Shown here piece after piece: positions 55,578-64,000 of a DNA stretch of 64,000 bases. The position numbers and the translations under genes were made by a program. The notes beneath the pieces are model-generated. The model was not told the DNA's origin, did not search any database, and saw only the letters and a program-made list of their open reading frames with translations. The stretch lies in NCBI GenBank assembly GCA_037013685.1, contig CM072894.1:19400949-19464948 (forward strand), in the 5' to 3' direction. Origin of the DNA: Acridotheres tristis (lineage: Eukaryota > Chordata > Aves > Passeriformes > Sturnidae). Numbering within the stretch: position 1 is the stretch's first letter; every line of letters starts with the position of its first letter.

Positions 55578-58500
55578 GCGCGCACGCTCCACGCGCGTCC
55601 CCTCCGCTCCCACGGAGGCCGCCGGCCGCAGGGGCCTTGCCGGGGCCCATACAATCCATCCCTGCGAGCTCCGCTCCAGGGAACGTGGGGTGGGTGAGGA
55701 GCCCAGGCTGCCGCCTGTGCGGACACGGGGCTCCGGGAAGTGCCGGCCGGATGCACTGTCCAAACCGAAGGTATTGACCGAGGGAGGTGTCTCTGCCACG
55801 TACGGATCCCGCCCAAGGGTTTGCCCGCAGTACCGCATTGATTCGGGCGGCGGGGTGATCGCAATTGTGTACATTGCCAGCTAACTCTGGTATATTTCAT
55901 CCTACTCAAAGAGCTCTTAGAGTTGCCGCCTCGTCTCTCCCCTCTGGCTGTTTGTTAGTCTTCTGCACAGCAGGTGACAGTACTTAGACAATATTTGCTT
56001 AGGTCTGGAAACTGACAGAAGTGTCCTTTAAATTTAATAACCTTAGTGTAATGGATTTTTAATTTCTTTTTAACTTTGTGTAAAATCTTACTTTACAAAG
56101 GAGAATTTATTAATAAAAACTTCTGTTGGTCAAATAAAAATCTTACTGGAAATACAAGTATGTATGCATCTCAGTAGTGTTGTACATGTTAGTCTTCTGT
56201 AATAAGAAGACCTCCTTTGTTTAAAAGATAAATTATATTGATCAATTCAGTCTTGACTAAAGGCAGTGGTACGCTGCTGAGCTTCCAGAATTAGAGCCTG
56301 AGACAAAGCAGCCAAGTTACAGGGTTTGGTTTCCCTTTTTAGCCAGATTTGCTAAATGGCCTGGTCAGTTTGGCATCTGCGACTGTCATCTCGAGGCTTC
56401 TCAATAACAGAGCAAAGTAAAAATTAAGTTAGTTACAGACAGCCTGAATTGCTATTTTTGTTGCACTGTGGGAAGGAGCAGAAGACCAGCTTTCCTCCTC
56501 CTCGTAACTGCTATTGCCAATTACCTTGTCCCTTTTTTGAGGTGGGGTAATACCAGAAGCAGCCCGGATATCCTGAGCCCTGTCAAAATAGGAACAAGAT
56601 ATAAGTGCCCTCTCTGTGACATTTCCCCAGTGTCTGTGGTTCTAAGTGAACTCACACTGTGTTGTTTTAATTTTTTTTTGCCTTCCCCAAGTTTGCTGCC
56701 TGGTTTGCCTGTTTCAAGAGCTGTTACCTAGACCAGGATTTTCCCTCTTTTGGAATCAATGTTGAGAATGATGTTCATGATATGAAATGCTGATCAGTTG
56801 CCTGCCAACACTTACGAGTTTCTCATCCTAATCTGCTCGTTGTTGTGCCTGTCTTCTACAAGATCTGAAAGTGTCTCAAGTTTCTAAAGTGCTAAATTTT
56901 TTTCAGTCATGTAAAGCATGGATTTATTCACTTGCCGTCTGTCTTAAAATGGTTTGATTTTCCCTGAGACTCACTGAGATCATGTGCCACAGGAAACAGT
57001 TCTGCTTATGAACATATCACAAAACCACTGACAGTGATTTAGCAATTAAAATCTAGCATCCAATGACTAAGTACAGTGCAGTAACATTATTCAGGAGTGA
57101 AATGTATCTGGAAAAGAGACGCTGAAGTGGGGAGAGGAGGAAAGTGAAGACACCTATGGGAGCATCCAACAGTCACTTTAGCAGTCACTAACCCAGTAAA
57201 TCTCCCATGAGGAGACTTTCTTTGCTTTACACTTATCGCTTAAACAAAAGTTTAAAGCCACTTAGAAAACTGTGATTTCAAGACCTGCACTTGATACTTG
57301 GATGGTTTTGTATCTTAGAAATGTTCCTACAATCAGGAGGACAAACAAAAGTCCTCTGTTTATGGTCCAGACGTTATCTTCTGGTGCTTACATGAAAATG
57401 AGACACTAATCCTTCTAAGTTCAAACAGCACTTTACAGCTGTGCTATCATGCTCACTTTTCATCATGGCATTTTTAGGGGCAGCCTAGAATAATTTTAAT
57501 GGAGGCCTAAAACAATCTGACTAAGGAAAAAAAAGGAAAATACAGAGTTAAGTGAAATTTAAATTTGAGAAAAGTGTGTGTCATTTACAATTCTCAGGTC
57601 TGGAAAAACAAGCCATGAATATTTTTATAATATATGGTTACTGTATATTATTATGCTATCAGTTGTCAAAGGGAGCTGTCTATCTCTGCTTATCATGTAA
57701 AGTGCTTGGCTAGATAAATGGTAGTAGTGCTGATTTTGAAAGAACGTGAAAGTTTGAAGCACTTCCATTAGAATACATAAAAGGAGGTTTGGTGATGATG
57801 TTTGGGTTTTTTCCTTTTTTTATTTTCTTATTTTTTAAATCTAAATAAACTGCTGAAGGAGATACTTGACTGAGTTTGTTTCAGCAAGCTGTTCTGTGCT
57901 GCTGTTGCTCAGAACTTCTTCAGCTTTTTCAGTATGCTCCTCCAGAAGGAACAGCTTCTCATTTCTCTGCAATAATCAGGGAGGCAGGTTATATCCAGTA
58001 TTCACTAGAATAACCTGTGCTCTTAATGTTTCTGAAATGAAGGCTCAGGAACTGAACACATTCAGTGTTCCTCTAACAACTTTTTTTCAGGAATAGAAAC
58101 ACATTTCTACTGGCTGAGCTTCAAAGAATGTACCCGGAGGAACAGCAGCTGGGGTTTGTGAATTTCTGTTTCTTTTAGGTATGTGTACCCTGTTTAGGAG
58201 TGCATTCAGTAGGAACTCTGAGTGAAACAGAAGCAAGTGTGGAAATAGAAACTAAACAGCTGATTCTGTTTCTCATTTTCATATCTTTAACTTCTGTGCA
58301 TTTCATTTTATCATTTGTTCCTTTATTTAAATCAAGAGCTAATATTCTTGTAAACAGTAGCATAGTTTGCTACACTTAAGCAACTTGTTTAATTGTCCCA
58401 AATTTCTGAAGTGCTTCTGAATGGTTTTGATTCTATGAAGAATCTTCATATTCCATATAAAGCTAGACTTTTGTGAAGGGTTCACTCTCAATTGGGTGTT

Positions 58501-60639
58501 TCTTAGTCTGTCACCAGAGATGCTTATGTGAATGGATATTCCTCTAGGATGAACTTAAAGTACAAACAGTTTTGTTCAGTGATTTATTTTTTTATTTATT
58601 TGCCGTTAGAAAAAAACCCATCCATTTCCATGGTGGTAGAAGATGAAAATATCATTTACCAAACTGATTATTTCAGTAACTAATGTTTTAGTAGCACCTA
58701 CATTGATAATCATGCAAAGAAAACAGAAAACCCTGTCTAGAATTTTAGATTCAGAAATACCAGTAGTGTACCATAGCAATTTTTAAAGTATCCTGAAATA
58801 TCTTTGTCAGACTTTCGCTAATTTGGTGAGAACAGTTGATCATCAGTGTCAGGTTTGTTTGATTTTTCCCTGAAGTATTTGCTCAGTGTTTTTGTTTGCA
58901 CATCCACCTTCTGATTAAGGGGTCTCTAAGGTTTGAGGAAGGGATTGTATGCTTTGATAACTAGGAGAAATAGACACACTTTTAATGAGACTGTGCTTCT
59001 GGAATTATAGAAAAATTAGATTAAGTTGAAGCCAAGATATGTAGTTAAATAATTTTGATTAGAATAATTCTGAACCATTTTCCCCTATTTTTCCCATTTT
59101 ATAGGATTTTTGTTTTGTTCTGATTTTAGTATTTTTACTCATTCTTTCAGGTTTTAATGTTCTATAAGCAATATTGTTGGGAAACCTTTGAAACCTGTTT
59201 AACATTTGGAGAGAAGAAAAGCAGATTTTAAAATAAAAAAAACCCAAAAACCGACATCAAGTATCTTGTTGATACTAACCCCAATGAATTTTGTCTTGCA
59301 TGATTGGAAAGAGCTTCTGCTGATTTGGGTTAATGATACTTTCACTTTTTTAATAAAAGATTATTCTGTACAGTGTTGTTCAGATCAAGCTAACAAAAAA
59401 TTTTCTGCTTGTTGGCTGCATTAGCAAGGCTTTCTTGTAAGAGTTTTTGCAGAGTCTGACATCAGAATCAGTGGGTGGCATAATGTAACATAGACTGCAT
59501 TGAATTCTCACACTGCCCATGTGATGTGGTTTGAAGTAGTGTGGCAGCTGCTTTTTGGCACTTTTAGAAGATTTTAGTAGTACATTTTAGTTTTCTGGTT
59601 ATTTTCTTCCTAAAAAAAAATAAAAATCCAACCTCAGATGTTTAGGGCTAGTTATTTCAAAGTACTTTAAGAATCCAGACTACTACTAGAAAATAACACC
59701 AATGAATAGAAGATTAAACGCTTTGCTAAACAGTCACCCCAGGGAGTTTAATCATGCCACATATTTCTTCAGCATGTCCTGGAGGATTGAATAGTAGCTT
59801 GGTCTGTGTTTGCTGACACATTGCTGTGCCATGAAAATGTGAGAGTCATTTGTAGGGAATAAAGATTGTATTTCTGACTACAGAATTTTCCTGGTAAAAA
59901 CCCTAAGTAAGATACAGCATTCATAGCAAAAGTTCTTTGGACAATGCAGCTTCTGTTTTGGAAAGTGCTACTGTTCTGTGTGACAAAGAACTCTTCTCTT
60001 ATTGTAAGCAATATCCCTATCAGATATTTTGTCAACAAAGCTACGCTCAGCATTTGTCTATATCAAAAGGTTTTGCTGTATGCTTGTGGCAATCAAGCCT
60101 CTGTCCACCTGGCTTTTGCTGCAGATACTATTCCAAGGCTGTCACTTGATCCTTTCTTAAAGAAAAATCACTTACACTCGTTTCTATGCATGGCATGCTA
60201 GTAGAGTGGACTAATCCACACTGAAAGGGTTAAATTGTGTTGCTGTCTTCCCACCTAACTCCAGAGAAGGTTCTTTTCTAGGGACAGACACATTTCATAT
60301 ATGTGTATTGTGGCAGCATGCTCCACATATCTCTTGTTTCTAATGCCTCTTATGACATCATGTATTTCAAATATATGTATAGATAGATATCCGTATATAT
60401 TTAAAGATGGTTTGGTTTTTTTCCATTTGAGGAAGATATATTTATATTGCTAAATGATTTCTAAGCTTTAAGATTTACTGGTATCTTCTGTGCTTGTGCA
60501 TGGTGCACTGCAAAACAGTTATGTGATTTTCTTTTGATGTTGTTAGGAAAGCATTCCTGGTTAGCAACCTGCAGAGGCTGTAGCTCCTGCAATGCTGGGT
60601 GCTGATCTGCACATATAGTTTGTGTTTTACACAAATGCA

Positions 60640-61604
60640 ATTGTGTATTGCATTTTCATGGCAAGTTTAGGAGGTGAAGATGACTGCACGGGTGGCCTGT
60701 GATAAGAGACATGGGGCTGCCCCCCACCTCCAGTCTTACCCAGGGCTGAACACAGCTGGTTCCAGCCAGCTGTAAAATAGACTCACTGTTGGTCAAAGCT
60801 GAGCCACCCAGTGTAGCAGGTGGTGCCTCTCTGATGAGGTATTTAAGAAAGGGTAAAAGATACTGCACAGCAGCTGTGAGAAAGAGTAAGAAAAATGTGA
60901 AACTGCAGAACCCAAGGTCAGTGAAGAAGGAGGGGAGTAGATATTCCAGACACTGGAGCAGATATTCCCCCTGCAGCTCATGGAGAAGACTGCAGTGAAG
61001 AAGAATTTCTGTGTTGCTCATGAAGGATCATCCCAGAGGAGGTATCCACTCTGCAGCCTGTGCAGAACCCCAGTCCAGAGCAGGTGGATGTACTCTGAAG
61101 AAAGCTGCAGCCTATGGAGAGCCCATACAGGAGCAAGATCCTGGCAGGAACTGTGACCTGTGGATGACCTATGCTGGAGCAGTTTTTATGCTGATGTACT
61201 GTAATGCTTGGAGAGAACCTGTGCTGGAGCAGGGAAGAAGTGTGCAGAGGAACGAGTGCTAGAGATAAAGTCTTACAAACTAACCACAGCCCTTATTATT
61301 CATTCCTTCTGCACCACTAGGCAGAAAGGAGAAGAACTGGGAATGAAGGAGTGAAACTGAGACGGGAGGTAGTTTGAGCCTTTGCTTCTCACCATCCTAC
61401 TCTATTTTTAATTGGCAATAAATTTAAATTCATCATTACAAATCTGTTTTCCCTGTGACAGTAATTGGTAAGTGATCACACTGTCCTTAGCTCAACCCAT
61501 GTGATTTTCCATCTTATTTTGTCCCTCCTGTCATGCTGAGGATGGAAAGCAAGTGAGTGGCTGGGTTGGTGTCTGGCAGCCAGTCAAGATGAACCCACCA
61601 GACA
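60640..61604 (+). mobile_element. Avian endogenous retrovirus LTR-like repeat (probable solo LTR)
   Basis: The segment resembles a common bird LTR that I recognise by its landmarks: ctccagtcttaccc and agctggttccagccagctgt near the start, a degenerate TATA-like box (atttaagaaaggg, about 60841), a stretch of imperfect GGAGCAG-containing repeats (about 61,060-61,240), an AATAAA near 61,423, and an end region ccagtcaagatgaacccacca. No gag, pol or env sequence flanks it, so it would be a solitary, decayed LTR. Family assignment is from memory, the boundaries are approximate, and I did not find a target-site duplication. Confidence 0.6.
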
Positions 61605-62889
61605 TTGTGAAAAAACAAGACATTTTTCAATCTGGCAGTTTGGTAATTTGGTTGCCGTCCTCTCATTGGGAAGAAAGTTTTTATTTGTAGTCTTCCACTG
61701 TAAAGGCCTCGGTATTGTAGTTCAAATGTTTTGGCAGTAAGGAAAAATGGGAAAATAATATGTGACACACAAATGGACTGGTTTGTTTGGTATGTTTTTT
61801 TGAAATTTTGTGAGCTGAGAAGCATGGTTTTGGTACCTTTTAGTATGATCTAATATGCTTCCCCTCTGCATTCTTTTAACAATAACTCTATGGTAAAAAC
61901 ACTGTAGTTTGAATGTATGCTTAATAAACTGACATAAGCTTTGAAAAACAGTATAATGTGAAGAAATGCAGATGCTTAGTTTCTCCTGCAGATTCTTGAA
62001 GAAAAGCAGGTAAGGGGTGGGTGGGTTTTGTGTTCTCCGACTTGCATCTCTTCCTGAGTATATATTACTGCAATTAAGATATTCTTGTATTTCAGAGGAA
62101 TAAACAGAAAAGTAGTAATTTTTTGCAATTTTGTGGTCAGTAGTGGGAACTAACTGTGGCTTTAAGCTAGATACTATTTATTTTTCTTCTTGATTCACAT
62201 AGACAAAAATTAAGCTATTCTCTGAATAGCTATTCCAGCTATTCAGGCTGGTGGCAGAATGTATCCCCTTCTTGTAAACTGCCGGTTTGGCAGAGAGAAT
62301 TTAATTCAAATCACTTTGATTTTTGTAGTCCTCAAATGTCTTTCATGGTTTCATCTTTGAAAGCAAGTGAATAATTACTTGTCTGAAAAAATAGTGGCGG
62401 AAACTTGAAAATTGTTGAAATAAGTTGATTAAAAAGTCTTTCCTATCTTTTAGTTCACTTCCCACATGGCTCTTTCTGACATGCAGCTTGAACTAATGTA
62501 TTCATGCTACCTGTTTTTCTTCTGTCCCATCATTGAACTAAAATTCCCTGCTTTCAAGACTATTCTCATTTTAAACAAACTACTTGGAAGAAAATAAACT
62601 TGAAGTAATTGCACTGTGTAGAAATAATCTTTTATTCTTGATGGTATGCCTGATTTCTGGTTCTTTTGTATGAAGTGCATTTAACAAATAAAGCCCAAAA
62701 CAAAAAGCAGGGAAAGGGCATTTTGGGTATCTTTTAGATAGGTTTGATGTATCTTTAAGTGATGTAACATGCATAGCACTTTACTTTTGGGAGCTGCGAA
62801 TTAATTAATTCCTTCCCATTAATTTTTATGGCTTTACATAGTTAAATATACTAGATGTCTAAATGAATACTATTTGTTTTAATTTTCAG

Positions 62890-62975
62890 GTGTTATAATT
62901 TCAAGAAATGCTGTGACATTTTTGAAGAACAACACTCAGTGAAACTTTCATTGTATGAAAATTTTAAAAACTAGA
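62890..62975 (+). other. GALNT3: GALNT3 5' UTR part of the first coding exon
   Basis: The acceptor tttaattttcag is followed by 86 nt before the preferred start codon. An earlier in-frame ATG at 62955 would add seven residues (MKILKTR) but has a poor context (T at -3, A at +4). Confidence 0.65.
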
Positions 62976-63484
62976 ATGGCCTTGAAAAAGACACCTAAAC
63001 TATTTAAGACATTTTTTCACTGGAAACTTTGGAAGTTTAGCATTATTGTGTTTGTCTTTCTGGTATTTTTATTTTTATTGCAAAGAGAAGTGGGTGTTCA
63101 AGATTTTAAGGATGAAGCAGGGATTGAGCCAGTTGTTGGAAAGAAAAGTCATGTATTAGGTCTTGTGTTAAATGCTATGAACAATATCAAAGGTGCAAAG
63201 CCAAAAATGCAGATAAAAGCACCCATTAGACAAACTAAGATTCCTGGAGAGAGACACTGTTTGCCAGGGCACTATACTCCAGTGGAACTGAAACCCTTTC
63301 TAGATCGACCGCTCCAAGATCCTAATGCTCCTGGAGCTTCTGGTAAAGCATTTAAAACCACCAACTTAAATTCAGAAGAACAGAAAGAAAAACAGGTTGG
63401 AGAAGAGAAACACTGTTTTAATGCATTTGCAAGTGATAGGATTTCTTTACACCGAGATCTTGGACCAGACACTCGACCTCCTGA
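62976..63484 (+). CDS. GALNT3: GALNT3 first coding exon (polypeptide N-acetylgalactosaminyltransferase 3, N-terminal part)
   Basis: GALNT3 is a Golgi type II membrane enzyme that starts mucin-type O-glycosylation by transferring GalNAc from UDP-GalNAc to Ser/Thr. It protects FGF23 from cleavage (known). This exon gives a basic cytosolic tail, a membrane anchor (about residues 20-35, [15 protein letters not shown]) and the stem. Diagnostic identity to human includes [30 protein letters not shown] and [11 protein letters not shown] chose the ATG at 62976: it has A at -3 and G at +4 and aligns with the human start. The exon ends CCT GA before gtaagt, leaving a split codon. The catalytic GT-A domain (DxH motif) and ricin-type lectin domain lie beyond the window. 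Confidence 0.95.
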
Positions 63485-64000
63485 GTAAGTTGAAATGTGT
63501 ATGTCCTAATAGTTGAAAAACTTCTCAGAAATTCAGACTGCAAAGTGACTTGAGTTCAGCAGTAGGTGATAGTTTAGGAAGGTCTCCTAGCTATACATAA
63601 TGATTGGCTGGACATAATGATCCGTAGTGCCAAAGCCAAGAATGTTTATAAAAGCTCACTTCTTTCATGGTTTTGAATTCAAAGTAACCATATTTAAATA
63701 AGGTGTTCTGCTTTTGCCTTTAAGGCTAAAATTTCTGAGTAACTTTCAGGAAGCCTGCTTAGTTTTACTTAGAAGAAAACTAAAAATGTGGTTTCAACAT
63801 TTTTCCAATTAAAACACCATCCCCCGTTTTTTAACATTCAGCGTTAATAAAACCACCAGCATAATTTAATAAATTATGAATTGTACTTTTGAACAAGGTA
63901 ATGGAAGATCTCAGCAGCAATCTTGTAATATTAAAGAATTTTTAAAATGTAGACGGTAGAACTTGGGGGGAGTGGGTTTTAGTTGTGGGCAGTCCCTGTC
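63485..64000 (+). other. GALNT3: GALNT3 intron, start
   Basis: It begins gtaagttg and runs off the window. It is AT-rich and nothing else was recognised. Confidence 0.85.

Larger units (their letters stand above)
54880..55880 (+). promoter_or_regulatory. GALNT3: GALNT3 CpG island / promoter region
   Basis: A sharp rise in GC and CpG starts near 54,900 and fades after about 55,870. It precedes the first GALNT3 coding exon by about 7 kb. A good donor (gatgag|gtgagt) at 55229 lies inside and would fit the end of a non-coding first exon, as in human GALNT3. Open frames on both strands here are by-products of low stop-codon density in GC-rich DNA. Confidence 0.7.
55229..62889 (+). other. GALNT3: GALNT3 5' intron (inferred), about 7.7 kb
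   Basis: The sequence between the candidate exon 1 donor and the coding exon acceptor is mostly AT-rich after 55,900. It contains the minisatellite and an LTR-like repeat near 60,640-61,604. A short ATAGATAG-type repeat lies near 60,378. A segment at 58091-58178 has exon-like borders but no other support. Confidence 0.55.

Overview
The window is vertebrate nuclear DNA, most likely from a bird. Coding sequence lies in short exons bounded by GT-AG introns. The gene order is SCN1A, TTC21B, GALNT3, all on the + strand, which is the head-to-tail order known from the mammalian 2q24 locus (known synteny). A decayed CR1 LINE fragment and an avian-type LTR-like repeat point to a bird. Species is not determinable from the sequence alone.

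Region 1 (1 to about 15,655) is the 3' part of SCN1A, the voltage-gated sodium channel alpha subunit Nav1.1. Six coding exons give the last 672 residues: domain III S5 and pore, the DIII-DIV inactivation gate with IFM, all of domain IV, and the EF-hand-like/IQ C-terminus. A 3' UTR of about 2 kb follows. Intron 9903..11314 has AT-AC termini instead of GT-AG. The 5' part of the gene lies before the window.

Region 2 (about 15,656 to 17,400) is a short intergenic gap. It holds a partial tandem copy of TTC21B exon 3, placed upstream of the gene's own promoter.

Region 3 (about 17,400 to 50,935) is complete TTC21B (IFT139/THM1), a TPR protein of the ciliary IFT-A complex. All 29 coding exons can be traced with consistent phases and sum to 3,951 nt, or 1,316 residues plus stop, which equals the human length as I recall it. 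A CpG island with a CTCF-like motif covers the promoter. A CR1 fragment lies in intron 3, and intron 27 uses a GC donor.

Region 4 (about 50,940 to 64,000) is an intergenic stretch, then the GC-rich CpG island of GALNT3 with a 28-bp minisatellite, a long 5' intron with an LTR-like repeat, and the first coding exon of GALNT3 (polypeptide GalNAc-transferase 3: cytosolic tail, membrane anchor and stem). The catalytic domain lies beyond the window.

The three genes are neighbours rather than a pathway: a neuronal channel, a ciliary transport protein and a Golgi glycosyltransferase. I found no sign of a novel multi-gene system. The items most worth a second look are the two non-GT-AG introns, the exon-3 duplication, the CTCF-like site and several repeats.
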